A stretch of 60,885 bases of DNA from Spartobacteria bacterium. GTDB lineage: Bacteria; Verrucomicrobiota; Verrucomicrobiia; Chthoniobacterales; UBA10450. The stretch spans positions 1 to 60,885 of the forward strand of contig PNAA01000006.1 of assembly GCA_003169975.1 (NCBI GenBank), given 5' to 3'. Position 1 is the stretch's first letter; each line of letters begins with the position of its first letter. Under the pieces are notes generated by a model that saw only the letters and a list, made by a program, of their open reading frames with translations, did not search any database and had not been told where the DNA came from. The position numbers and the translations under genes were made by a program. Positions 9,392-17,596 of this stretch are shown one piece after another.

Positions 9392-9915
9392 GAGCCGTGA
9401 GTGGATTTTCGCTTGAGCAGCTCATGCATCGTGGAAGCGAGATGATTGCGGAATGCTTCCTCAAACGCGGATGTCGTGCTGTAGGACCAAAATAGCGCTT
9501 TCTGGCCAAATTTCCGCTTGAACTTTTCGATCCGCGAGTGCTCGAGCGGCTTTTGTCCCGGCGCGGGGCGTTCCGAAAAATAGACCAGCACTTCTTTTCC
9601 CTGTTTGATGCCACGCCGGATTTCTTCTTCCGTGCCAGAAGCTGCGCGTCCGGTCGGCGTTCCAAATCGAGACCAAAATATGGCAATGACCAAATCGCAG
9701 GCGTCGAACGCCTGTTTGTTCACGAGGGCTGGTGGACGCTTCCCGGTGGCGGGTCGGGTATGGGTGCGCCAGTTCACCAACTCGAGACGGACCCCGAGCG
9801 CTTGACCATGCTGAAGATTCCAATCCCGAAGCAGAGCGTCGACGACGATCAATTCTTCCGAGACATCCGAGGGCGTGGCCAGGAAGACCCGGTAAAGTGT
9901 GATCGGCTGGGGCAT
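9388..9915 (-). CDS. TIR-like DUF4062-type protein (possible defence effector)
   Basis: The 175-residue cytoplasmic protein matches the DUF4062-like branch of the TIR/STIR fold. It has RVFLATPSDVSEEL at the N-terminus, LELVNWRTHTRPATG, the acidic strand CDLVIAIFWSRFGTPTG, the EEIRRGIKQGK helix, and VLVYFSERP. Related proteins hydrolyse or bind nucleotides in bacterial immune and stress systems, often with a fused sensor. Here the protein is the bare domain with a short helical tail, and the sensor may be the separate downstream gene that overlaps it by four bases. The ATG at 9915 directly precedes the conserved N-terminus. A DUF2971-like remnant nearby supports an accessory island context. 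Enzymatic activity is unproven. Confidence 0.75.
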   Translation of the reverse strand: MPQPITLYRVFLATPSDVSEELIVVDALLRDWNLQHGQALGVRLELVNWRTHTRPATGKRPPALVNKQAFDACDLVIAIFWSRFGTPTGRAASGTEEEIRRGIKQGKEVLVYFSERPAPGQKPLEHSRIEKFKRKFGQKALFWSYSTTSAFEEAFRNHLASTMHELLKRKSTHGS

Positions 9916-10019
9916 CGTCAGCTAACAAATCAGCACCTACAACGCGCACTCGTTTTCAATGCTTCGTTCTTAGCATGATCGGCGCTCATGGTAGACACAA
10001 GCCAAATTGCGATCGCGGA

Positions 10020-10310
10020 TCATTCACACATCAAGTGGGCGGAGCCAACCTGGCGCAGCTGGATCCCTATACGGTCACGCAGGCGAAACTCGACGCGCTG
10101 GATAAAGCCCGCCTGCGTTTCCAGGATGCGAAGAGCAAGCCGCGCGCGAAGGTTGGTGAAAAAGCGGGATTTACCGCGACTTTGCCGCAGATGATTCGCG
10201 ACACGAAAAGCCTGCTGCGGACGCGGCTGGACAAGCTGATGAATACCTTTCGCCTCACCGATCCACCCTTCTTCGCCGGTTACCAAGCGCCCGCGTCGTT
10301 GTGGACCTGC
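10020..10310 (+). pseudogene. Remnant of a hypothetical protein gene
   Basis: One frame encodes a coherent helical stretch: LDPYTVTQAKLDALDKARLRF, then GFTATLPQMIRDTKSLLRTRLDKLMNTFR and PPFFAGYQ. I recall such segments from hypothetical proteins of Bacteroidota and Verrucomicrobiota (LRDRLDKLMxxF followed by FFNxYQxAR), where they form the C-terminal half of a longer protein. Upstream no start or earlier part is recognisable, and past ~10310 the frame degenerates into Arg-rich sequence. It is probably a dead fragment. Confidence 0.5.
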
Positions 10311-10467
10311 GCGGTCCCGGAACGCCCGCCGCGCCGCCGCAGTCGACGCCGCCAACGCCGCCGACGCCATAGGGGGCTTTCGCTCGCGAGAACGGCGCGT
10401 CGCGCCGGGTTGTGCTTTCGGGCGCGGCCGCTGTACTCACGCCCGCTGCGCCCGTAGCTCAACGCGA

Positions 10468-10550
10468 TCGTGAGCGTGAACGGCAACAACCTCCAGGCCA
10501 GCTACGAAGGCGGCGACGGGAATGATCTAACCCTAACTGTCGTGCCTTAG
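10468..10550 (+). pseudogene. C-terminal remnant of a PATRR autotransporter-repeat gene
   Basis: This short frame reads VNGNNLQASYEGGDGNDLT and LTVVP followed by TAG. That is almost identical to the last residues of the complete adhesin gene at 58725-60251. The rest of the gene is missing. It shows that a second copy of that adhesin type once lay here, or that its 3' end was copied in. Confidence 0.75.
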
Positions 10551-10582
10551 GCGCTCTCGCGCTTGCTCTGCGAACTCGGTAT

Positions 10583-10651
10583 TAGGCAGGATTAACGGGA
10601 TTTACAGGATTGGGTTTCTGCAAAATCCTCTTTATTCCTGTGAATCCTGTC
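10583..10651. repeat. Palindromic intergenic repeat, ACAGGATT family
   Basis: An imperfect inverted repeat with arms built from GGATTAACGGGATTTACAGG and its complement-like ATTCCTGTGAATCCTGTCC, separated by a short loop. A related element lies between rdgB and leuS (18756-18821). It sits just downstream of the lysine aminomutase gene. Confidence 0.65.
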
Positions 10652-10659
10652 CTCCGCCT

Positions 10660-11868
10660 TTACGAGTAGAGATACTCGTCGTGATACTCGCGCTGGGGCG
10701 CGAACTGCACGCTCTGGTCGCCGCCGGTTTCCGGATACTCGAAGATTTTGCCTTCGTAATTGCGGATGACGATTTTCTCCTGGTCGTGGTAGAGGACGTA
10801 GCCGGGATTGATCGGGACCTTGCCGCCGCCGCCCGGGGCGTCGATGACGAATTGCGGGACCGCGTAGCCGGTGGTGTGACCGCGCAGGCCTTCGATGATC
10901 TCGATCCCTTTCGCGACCGAGGCGCGGAGGTGCGAAGAGCCGTTGATCAGGTCGCACTGATAGAGGTAATAGGGACGCACCCGGCAGATGAGGAGTTTGT
11001 GCACCAGCGTTTTCATCGTTTCGAGATCGTCGTTCACCCCGGCGAGCAGGACGCTTTGGTTGCCTAACGGAATGCCATGGTCGGCCAGTCGCTCGAGCGC
11101 GGCCCGCACTTCGGTCGTCAGCTCGCGCGGGTGGTTGACATGGATGCTCATCCAGAGGGGATGATATTTTTGCAGCATTGCGCAAAGCTCGGGCGTGATC
11201 CGTTGTGGCAGGAAGATCGGCACACGGGTGCCGATGCGGAGAAACTCGATGTGCGGGATGGCGCGCAGCCGGCTCAGCATTTTTTCCAGCTTCGCGTCGC
11301 TGAAAAGAAGCGCGTCGCCACCCGACAAAAGCACGTCGCGCACTTCGGTGTGCTCTTCGAGATACTTGAAGGCAGCCTCGAACTCGGTGTGCAGTTCCTG
11401 TTTCCCCACTCCGCTCACGACGCGACTGCGGGTGCAATAACGGCAGTAGCTCGCGCAACGATCCGTCACCAAAAACAAGACGCGATCGGGATAGCGATGC
11501 ACCAGTCCCGGCACCGGCATGTGCGAATCTTCTCCGCACGGGTCCGCCATGTCGTAGGGCGAGGCCCACGTTTCCTCGATCCGCGGGATGACCTGGCGCC
11601 GGATCGGGCAGTCGGGATTATCGCGCTCGATCAGGTTAAAGAAATGCGGCGTGATCGCCAGCGCGAGCTTGTCGCCCGAGAGCAGAACCCCCGCCCGCTC
11701 TTCTTCAGAGAGCGTGAGGTGCTGCTCGAGCTGCGCCAGGGTGGTGACGCGATTCTTGAGCTGCCATTTCCAATCGTTCCAGAGTTCCGGCGCGATTTCC
11801 GGGAAATAACCGGGCGCCATCGAGATGAACTCTTTTCCGTCCTTTTTGCCGTCGGCAAGAGTGAGCAT
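10660..11868 (-). CDS. kamA: L-lysine 2,3-aminomutase (radical SAM)
   Basis: The 402-residue enzyme carries the radical-SAM motif C138-ASY-C142-RY-C145 in VTDRCASYCRYCTRSR, the DVLLSGGDAL block that binds SAM, RIGTRVPIFLPQR, and the PLP-region segment GGGGKVPINPGYV. The family converts L-lysine to L-beta-lysine with PLP and a 4Fe-4S cluster, for lysine fermentation or osmolyte synthesis; some relatives are glutamate mutases or EpmB. The full-length N-terminus (LWNDWKWQLKNR) favours KamA over the shorter EpmB. The frame is open 48 codons further upstream, but that part is unlike the family, so I use the ATG at 11868. No other lysine degradation gene is adjacent. The divergent neighbour is htrA, with a ~200-base shared upstream region. 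Confidence 0.88.
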   Translation of the reverse strand: MLTLADGKKDGKEFISMAPGYFPEIAPELWNDWKWQLKNRVTTLAQLEQHLTLSEEERAGVLLSGDKLALAITPHFFNLIERDNPDCPIRRQVIPRIEETWASPYDMADPCGEDSHMPVPGLVHRYPDRVLFLVTDRCASYCRYCTRSRVVSGVGKQELHTEFEAAFKYLEEHTEVRDVLLSGGDALLFSDAKLEKMLSRLRAIPHIEFLRIGTRVPIFLPQRITPELCAMLQKYHPLWMSIHVNHPRELTTEVRAALERLADHGIPLGNQSVLLAGVNDDLETMKTLVHKLLICRVRPYYLYQCDLINGSSHLRASVAKGIEIIEGLRGHTTGYAVPQFVIDAPGGGGKVPINPGYVLYHDQEKIVIRNYEGKIFEYPETGGDQSVQFAPQREYHDEYLYS

Positions 11869-12068
11869 TTTGATATGAGGAACAAAAGCTAAGGGCCTTA
11901 AACTTTGTGTCAATAAAGGCACTTTCGGGTGCGTGACGCACTCCGCGCTCTCCGACTCGTGCTCGAGCACGATTACGAGCAGGAGCACGAGTGAAGCGGT
12001 TTGCCCGCGCACCGCTCTCCGCTACTATTTGAACAGCGCCGCCCGCGCTTGTGTCCAAATCGCCGCCT

Positions 12069-13553
12069 ATGCATCGCCGACTCGTTAAGTTTTTCATTCT
12101 CGCGGCTTTTCCCGCCGCCCTGCAAGCCGCAGCGGCGCCGGTTGCACCTCCGCCCGCCGCGCAGCCCGCGCCGACCATTCCGGTTGAGGCGGCCGCGCCC
12201 GGCAAGGATGTGGTGCACCAGCTCAATAACGCCTTCGAAAAGGTGTTCGAGGTCGTCGCCCCGAGTGTCGTCATCATCGAGGTGACGAAGAAGGCGGACG
12301 GCAACGACACCTCGTTGGATGATCTTTTTTTCCAGGGACCGGATGAAAACGACCCGCATCACGGCCGGCGCCTGCCCGACCCGGTGCAGAGCGAAGGCTC
12401 CGGCTTTATCGTGAGGCCGGATGGTTTCATCTATACGAATTTCCACGTCGTCGAGGGCGCTGACAAAGTGGAGGTGAAGCTGAAGGATGGCCGCGAATTC
12501 CCGGGCAAGGTGGTCGGGACCGATGAGAAGACCGACATCGCCGTGGTGAAAGTGGACGCGGCCAATCTACCGATCGTCCAGCTGGCGAACAGCGACGAGG
12601 TGCGGGTCGGGCAATTTGCCTTCGCGATCGGCGCGCCCTTCAAACTCGATTACACTTTCACCTACGGCGTGATCAGCGGAAAAGGCCGGAGCAAGTTGCT
12701 CGAGACCGGCGGCTACAACATCGCGGATTATTTACAGACCGATACCTCGATCAATCCGGGCAACAGCGGCGGCCCGCTCTGCGACATCGACGGAAAAGTG
12801 GTCGGCATGAACACGCTCATTAATGGCCTTAACCGCGGGCTTGGTTTCGCCATTCCGAGCAACCTGGTGAACGAGATCGGCACGCAATTGATTGCCGGCA
12901 ACAAAATCGTCCGGCCCTGGCTCGGCATACGGATCGAAACGCTGGGCGACGACTCTTCGATCCGCGATTTGTTCAAGGGCGTCGACAAGGGCGTGGTCGT
13001 GCGCACGATCGAGGCCGACGCGCCGGCCTACAAAAGCGACCTGCGCCCCTTCGACGTGATCACACAAATCGACGGCGCACCGGTCACGACCGACACGCAG
13101 TTGCAGCACGAGATATTGAAAAAGAAGGTCGGGCAAAACGTCGAGCTCGGCGTCTGGCGGAAAGGGCAAATGATGAAAATCGCGGTCACAACGGGCGAAT
13201 TGCCTAACGATGTCGGCCGTGCCCCGGTCCAGCCGGCGCCGCCGACCGAGCCGCGCCAGGAGGACATCAACCGCTTCGGCCTGCAGGTGCAGGACCTGAC
13301 GAAAGAAGTGGCGACGCGGCTGAAGTTGAGCGTCGAACAGGGCGTGATCGTGACCGACGTGGCCGACAACAGCATCGCGGCCGCGCAAGACATCCGGCGC
13401 GAAGACGTGATCACGGAGGTGGACGGCAAGCCGGTCACGAGTGTCGCCAGCTTCCGCGACGCCCTGACCAAGGCCGATCCGCGCCGCGGGATTCTGCTTT
13501 ATCTTGATCGCAAGGGGAGCCGCACATTCGCGGTGCTGAAAGCGGGCGGCTAG
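12069..13553 (+). CDS. htrA: HtrA/DegP-type periplasmic serine protease
   Basis: The 494-residue protein has a signal peptide (~1-22) and an Ala/Pro-rich linker, then a trypsin-like domain. The catalytic triad is visible: His126 in YTNFHVVEG, Asp156 in KTDIAVV and Ser233 in INPGNSGGP. Two PDZ domains follow (~270-370 and ~400-494), with GVVVRTIEADAPAY and GVIVTDVADNSIAA as their core strands. HtrA proteases degrade or refold damaged envelope proteins. I chose the ATG at 12069 over a GTG six codons upstream because it directly precedes the basic start of the signal peptide. A palindromic element follows 17 bases after the stop. Confidence 0.93.
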   Translation: MHRRLVKFFILAAFPAALQAAAAPVAPPPAAQPAPTIPVEAAAPGKDVVHQLNNAFEKVFEVVAPSVVIIEVTKKADGNDTSLDDLFFQGPDENDPHHGRRLPDPVQSEGSGFIVRPDGFIYTNFHVVEGADKVEVKLKDGREFPGKVVGTDEKTDIAVVKVDAANLPIVQLANSDEVRVGQFAFAIGAPFKLDYTFTYGVISGKGRSKLLETGGYNIADYLQTDTSINPGNSGGPLCDIDGKVVGMNTLINGLNRGLGFAIPSNLVNEIGTQLIAGNKIVRPWLGIRIETLGDDSSIRDLFKGVDKGVVVRTIEADAPAYKSDLRPFDVITQIDGAPVTTDTQLQHEILKKKVGQNVELGVWRKGQMMKIAVTTGELPNDVGRAPVQPAPPTEPRQEDINRFGLQVQDLTKEVATRLKLSVEQGVIVTDVADNSIAAAQDIRREDVITEVDGKPVTSVASFRDALTKADPRRGILLYLDRKGSRTFAVLKAGG

Positions 13554-13569
13554 AGCGCAAGCGAAACCC

Positions 13570-13664
13570 GTCATCCTGAGCGGAGCGCAGCGCAGTCGAA
13601 GGATCCCGTCGAAGTGAGCATCCAGGTTGCGCTACGGGATCCCTCGACTTCGCTCGGGATGACG
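13570..13664. repeat. Palindromic element, family B (TCATCCTGAGCGGAGC)
   Basis: Arms GTCATCCTGAGCGGAGCGCA and its near complement CGACTTCGCTCGGGATGAC enclose a short loop. Copies lie at 25638-25754 and 52737-52828, with a decayed half at 57370-57398. The right arm contains the ATG used by the next gene. Confidence 0.85.
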
Positions 13665-14435
13665 CGACGGATTTGCGCCGGGGCCCTGCTCTGCCTCTTC
13701 GCCGCGGCCGGCCTCGCCCGCGCGGAATGGAGGGTGGCGGGCGCGGAAAGGGAAAGTTCGCCTAACGAGTTGGTGGAACACTGGACGACGGAAGTAGCGA
13801 ACGATGCAACCGGGGAGCGCGCCACTTTGCACGTCGCCGTTTTCGCTACCAGCGCGGCCACTCTGCGGGTGATCGACCAGCCCGACCCGCCGCGGAGCGA
13901 ACTGGCCGAGGTCATGGCCCAAACGCACGCTCTGGCTGGCGTCAACGGCGGCTACTTCGATCCGGCGGATGCCCCGGTCGGTCTGCTCGTCAGTGCCGGC
14001 TGCGTTATTTCGCCGCTGCGCAAAGCGAAGTTGCTCAGCGGCGTACTGGCGGCCAGCGCGGCGCGGGTCGATATCGTTAGGGCGAGCTATTTTGTGCTCA
14101 CCGCCCGGACCACGGCGGCGGTGCAGTGCGGTCCCCTGCTGGTCGAACACGCGGCGCCCGTGGCGGGATTAAACGACACGCGTCCGGCGCGGCGGACCTT
14201 CGCCGCGGTCGATGGAAAGGGACGCGTCGCCCTCGGGGTCTCCTCCGCGGTGACGCTCGCGCAGCTCGGCCGGATCCTGTGCCTAACGACTGCGGGCGGG
14301 AAGATGAAGATCGCGCGCGCGCTCAATCTCGACGGCGGTTCCTCGACCGCTTTCTGGTTCGCCGGAAAGGAAAACATATTTTCGATTCCGGAAGCCAAAA
14401 CCGTGCGCGATTTCGTGGCCGTGGTGCCGAAGTGA
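13659..14435 (+). CDS. Phosphodiester glycosidase family (NAGPA-type) secreted protein
   Basis: The 258-residue protein has a signal peptide (~5-25, ending ARAE) and the phosphodiester glycosidase fold typified by human uncovering enzyme. Marker segments are LAGVNGGYFDP at ~95, VQCGPLLVE, RRTFAAVDGKGRVALG and the C-terminal ALNLDGGSSTAFW. Family members remove sugar residues from phosphodiester links; the natural bacterial substrate is mostly unknown. The ATG at 13659 lies in the right arm of a family-B palindrome (GGGATGAC), so the start codon seems to come from the repeat. A longer frame starts at 13614 but would be wholly repeat-derived. Three CCTAACGA octamers lie in the gene (13761, 14074, 14282), in both orientations. 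Confidence 0.82.
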   Translation: MTRRICAGALLCLFAAAGLARAEWRVAGAERESSPNELVEHWTTEVANDATGERATLHVAVFATSAATLRVIDQPDPPRSELAEVMAQTHALAGVNGGYFDPADAPVGLLVSAGCVISPLRKAKLLSGVLAASAARVDIVRASYFVLTARTTAAVQCGPLLVEHAAPVAGLNDTRPARRTFAAVDGKGRVALGVSSAVTLAQLGRILCLTTAGGKMKIARALNLDGGSSTAFWFAGKENIFSIPEAKTVRDFVAVVPK

Positions 14436-14504
14436 ACCGCGCGAGACGGGGCGCGTGATCGCCCGCTTCCCTCCGCCCGCCTTTTGTGCCATTGGTGAAC
14501 GCTC

Positions 14505-15272
14505 ATGCGCACCTTTGGCGGCTTCCTCGACAACGGCTCAAGAATTTACGGCGAGGTGCGGGGCGAAGAAGTGCACCTGCTGGCGCGGCCGTTCTGGCTC
14601 GGATTGGAATTCAACGGCGAAGTCCGATCGTTAGGCGAATTAACGATCGATCTCCCGGTGGCCCCAAGCAAGGTGATCGCGGTCGGCTTGAATTACTCCG
14701 AACACATTAAAGAAATGCAGCGGACCGAGATCGGCTCGCCCCTCATCTGGTTCAAGGCGCCGAGTTCGCTCCTCCCCCACAACGACACCATCCGGATCGC
14801 TTTTCCCGAGCACAAGACGGATTTCGAGACCGAGCTCGCCGTGGTGATCGGCGCCTCGGCGAAGAATGTCGCGGTCGAGCGAGCGCTCAATCACGTTTTC
14901 GGTTATACGATTGCGGAGGACATCAGCGATCGCGATTTGCAAAAGTCGGAAAAGCAATTTGGGCGCTGCAAATCCTTCGACACCTACACGCCGGTGGGGC
15001 CGTTTGTTTACACCGAAATCGACCCGGGCGACCTGGAAATTTCACTGCAACAAAACGGCGAGGTGAAGCAACGGGCGCGCACCAGCCAGATGATTTACCC
15101 GGTGGCGGCGATCGTCGCTTTTGCAAGCCAAGCGCTCACCCTGCTGCCGGGCGATTTGATTCTGACGGGGACGCCCTCGGGAGTGGGTCCGCTGCGGGCG
15201 GGCGACTCGCTGGTTGCCACCGTGGGAGATTGGCCGATTTTGAGGAACCGGGTCGAAAACGCGGACTGCTGA
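14505..15272 (+). CDS. Fumarylacetoacetate hydrolase family protein
   Basis: The 255-residue protein is a single FAH domain with a short N-terminal lid. Metal-binding and catalytic blocks are visible: VIAVGLNYSEHIKEM, FKAPSSLLPH, the DFETELAVVIG strand with the Glu pair that binds Mg or Mn, YTIAEDISDRDLQ, and the C-terminal PGDLILTGTPSGVGPL. Family members hydrolyse or decarboxylate 2-oxo acids, for example acylpyruvases or 2-hydroxyhepta-2,4-diene-1,7-dioate isomerases. The exact substrate cannot be read from the sequence. The gene stands alone on the plus strand before the exbB operon, with ~200 bases of AT-richer sequence after it in which I recognise no riboswitch. Confidence 0.9.
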   Translation: MRTFGGFLDNGSRIYGEVRGEEVHLLARPFWLGLEFNGEVRSLGELTIDLPVAPSKVIAVGLNYSEHIKEMQRTEIGSPLIWFKAPSSLLPHNDTIRIAFPEHKTDFETELAVVIGASAKNVAVERALNHVFGYTIAEDISDRDLQKSEKQFGRCKSFDTYTPVGPFVYTEIDPGDLEISLQQNGEVKQRARTSQMIYPVAAIVAFASQALTLLPGDLILTGTPSGVGPLRAGDSLVATVGDWPILRNRVENADC

Positions 15273-15480
15273 TGAAAAAGTCTTGCCTGGAGGCAATTTG
15301 TTCTGCTTGCTCTACATCCCATTGTGTTGGTGAATCCGAAATCACAAATGACTTTGGAAGCAATCGCCGCCGGCGAAAGAATCAAAAAAAATTTGCTGGA
15401 CGGGCGATTATTTCCTCTGCGATAAAAGAACCACGTTCAAACAAAGCCGCAAACTTCGGTCGAACCTCAACCTGCCTAAA

Positions 15481-16494
15481 ATGAAAAAAACGCTAATCGT
15501 TAGTCTCTGCTCCGTCACCATCGCACTCAACAGTTTCGCTCAAGATCCGGCCGCCTCCCAGGCGACCAGTCCGGCCGAAGCGGCGCCCGCTGGTGTCGCG
15601 GCATCTCCCGCCCTTTCCACTGCACCGGAAGCTGCGGCTCCGGGCGCTTCCGTCGCCGCGGCGCCTGGGACAACAGTTGCACCGGCTGTTCCGCCGGCAC
15701 CGGGCACAGCTCCCGCGACAGCCGCCACTTCACCGGCTGCTGTTACTTCACCCGCCGCTGTTACTTCACCCACTGTCACAGCCACTTTGACGCCCGAAGC
15801 CAGCCCCGCTCCACCGGAGCCCACGGCTAGCTCGAATTTCTTCATTCGAAAGTTCCAGGCAGGCGGGCCGATCATGTGGCCGATCCTGATCGTTTCCATC
15901 GTCTCCTTATTTGTGGTAATCGATCGCTGCGTCTGGTGGGGGTTCCGCTGGTTTCGCCGCGATCCGAAACGGATCGAGAAGGTCTTTACCGCGCTCGAGA
16001 GCGGCGACGTGGATGAAGCTTCGAAACTCGCGCGTGGCACGCGCGACCCGGTGCTTCGGATGTTGTGGAACGGGCTGAACCATCAGCACGCCTCGCTCCA
16101 AGGGGCGTTGCAGGTTGCCGCTGGCATTGAAATCAAGCGCGCGGGCCATTTCCTCGTTGTGATGGACACGCTGGTCACCCTCGCGCCGTTACTTGGTCTG
16201 TTGGGCACGATCACGGGGTTGATGAAGTCGTTCAGCTTGCTCGGGAGCGAAGAACTCGCCGTACAAGCCGTCACTGGCGGTATTGCGGAAGCGCTCATCG
16301 CGACGGCGTGCGGTCTTGGCATCGCAATTTTCGCGCTGGTTCCATTTAATTATTTCTCGTCTCGAGTGTCTAACTTAGAGTTCGAGCTGCAGACGGCGGC
16401 GACGAATCTTGAGGTTATGTTGGGAGCTAAAAGTGCGAGCGAGGTAACCGTTGCCGGGGCAGCCCATAGCTCCGCCCATGGATCGTCCCTCTAA
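15481..16494 (+). CDS. exbB: ExbB/TolQ proton channel with signal peptide and Ala/Pro-rich extension
   Basis: Residues ~1-22 form a signal peptide ending SFAQ, and ~22-115 a low-complexity Ala/Pro/Thr linker. The MotA/TolQ/ExbB channel core begins at ~125: GGPIMWPILIVSIVSLFVVID is the first helix, LVTLAPLLGLLGTITGLMKSF the second and GIAEALIATACGLGIAIFALVPFNYF the third. With ExbD this complex uses the proton gradient to energise TonB. Canonical ExbB lacks the long exported extension. Extended forms occur in Bacteroidota, Verrucomicrobiota and others. It is the first gene of a four-gene operon (exbB-exbD-tonB-exbD) with gaps of 10-18 bases. The end-of-gene Ala/Ser tail (SSAHGSSL) is unremarkable. 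Confidence 0.92.
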   Translation: MKKTLIVSLCSVTIALNSFAQDPAASQATSPAEAAPAGVAASPALSTAPEAAAPGASVAAAPGTTVAPAVPPAPGTAPATAATSPAAVTSPAAVTSPTVTATLTPEASPAPPEPTASSNFFIRKFQAGGPIMWPILIVSIVSLFVVIDRCVWWGFRWFRRDPKRIEKVFTALESGDVDEASKLARGTRDPVLRMLWNGLNHQHASLQGALQVAAGIEIKRAGHFLVVMDTLVTLAPLLGLLGTITGLMKSFSLLGSEELAVQAVTGGIAEALIATACGLGIAIFALVPFNYFSSRVSNLEFELQTAATNLEVMLGAKSASEVTVAGAAHSSAHGSSL

Positions 16495-16512
16495 AGAATA
16501 AGGATTCCTCTA

Positions 16513-16944
16513 ATGCGTGTAAGCTCACCAATTCCGCACCACAAAGCACGGATTGAGATCATTCCGTTGATCGACATCATGTTTTTCCTCCTGGCGAGCT
16601 TCATGATGGTGAGCCTGAGCCAGGTGCACGTGAAGGGCATTAAGCTGAATCTTCCTACCGGCCTCATGGGTCAGACCCAGTCGAGGCGTGAGTACGTGGC
16701 TCTTTCGGTGGATAAGGCCGGCGACATTTATTATGACAAAGAAAAAGTGGATCCGAACGACGTTTATCGGAGGTTGCTGAACGTGCATCGCATCAGCCCG
16801 AACGCCAAGATTTTCATTCGTGGCGATCGCGATGCCTACCACGGCGATATCTTGCGATTGATCGAGCAGGTGCGCGCAGCAGGTTTTTACAAGATCGCTT
16901 TTGAAGTGAAGAGCCCGTCGCTGCCCACTGAGGCTGTCCGATAA
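16513..16944 (+). CDS. exbD: ExbD/TolR biopolymer transport protein (first copy)
   Basis: The 143-residue protein has a cytoplasmic start, one membrane helix (~18-38: IEIIPLIDIMFFLLASFMMVSL, with Asp in LIDIMF as the proton-coupling residue) and a periplasmic ExbD domain ending with the DRDAYHGDILRLIEQVRAAGF block. It works with the upstream ExbB and one of the TonB proteins. It is closely similar to the fourth gene of the operon, so the pair probably arose by duplication. The start ATG is 18 bases after exbB. Confidence 0.93.
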   Translation: MRVSSPIPHHKARIEIIPLIDIMFFLLASFMMVSLSQVHVKGIKLNLPTGLMGQTQSRREYVALSVDKAGDIYYDKEKVDPNDVYRRLLNVHRISPNAKIFIRGDRDAYHGDILRLIEQVRAAGFYKIAFEVKSPSLPTEAVR

Positions 16945-16954
16945 TTCGAGAGTC

Positions 16955-17581
16955 ATGGCCAAAGCAATCTTCTATAAGCCGCGACCCCGGTGGCACTTCG
17001 TTGGTTCCCTGGCGGCCGCCGTCGCAATCGAACTTGCCGCTGTGGCCATAGCCAGCATTCATCGGTCGGAGCCACCTCCCGAGGAGATTAGCATGCCGTC
17101 AGCACCGGTCGACGCCGTCATCACAGAGTTACCTCCGGAGTCGACGCCGCCACCCGAAGAAGAACCGCCTCCGCCCCCTCCGCCGCCAGACGAACCGACT
17201 GAGTTCACAATTCAAGAGCCAACCCCTCCCCCGCGGCCGCCGCAGGCCCCACCCCCGAAGCCGAGACCGAAAGTCGCGGAGAATAAAGGCACGGGCTACT
17301 CGGGGACGGTTAGCTATTCCTCGACTAGGGACTGGGTCAGTGCGCCCCACCCTGTTTACCCTTACGAAGCGCGGCGCAGCAAGCAGACCGGCAGCGGCAG
17401 ATTCGTCATCACATTTGATGACAGTGGCAGTGCAACGGACGTCTCAGCCGCCCAGAGCACCGGGAGCCCGATTCTCGATCAGACTTCGATCAACACGTTC
17501 ATGCGCTGGCGTTGCAAGCCGGGAACTCATCACAAGGTCGCTGTGCCGATTACCTATACGCTGCAAGGCGCCCAACTCTAA
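16955..17581 (+). CDS. tonB: TonB energy transducer
   Basis: The 208-residue protein has a single N-terminal membrane helix (~12-35), a Pro/Glu-rich periplasm-spanning segment (~45-115, PPPEEEPPPPPPPPDEP) and a TonB C-terminal domain (~125-208). That domain shows HPVYPYEARRSKQTGSGRFVITFDDSGSA and ends in a typical short helix and strand. TonB links the ExbB-ExbD motor to outer-membrane receptors. The gene sits between two exbD copies. No TonB-dependent receptor is encoded in the window, so the transported substrate is unknown. Confidence 0.92.
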   Translation: MAKAIFYKPRPRWHFVGSLAAAVAIELAAVAIASIHRSEPPPEEISMPSAPVDAVITELPPESTPPPEEEPPPPPPPPDEPTEFTIQEPTPPPRPPQAPPPKPRPKVAENKGTGYSGTVSYSSTRDWVSAPHPVYPYEARRSKQTGSGRFVITFDDSGSATDVSAAQSTGSPILDQTSINTFMRWRCKPGTHHKVAVPITYTLQGAQL

Positions 17582-17596
17582 ACGAACTCTGCCGCT

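Noticed and set aside
10255-10489. Arg-rich frames at 10.3-10.5 kb on both strands as genes
   Set aside because: They are low-complexity shadows in decayed sequence between two recognisable gene remnants.
11077-11892. A 271-codon frame opposite lysine aminomutase
   Set aside because: Antisense shadow of a gene with intact radical-SAM motifs.
15273-15480. A riboswitch or promoter upstream of the first exbB operon
   Set aside because: The stretch is AT-richer and has short A-runs, but no known riboswitch core or well-spaced promoter boxes could be identified.
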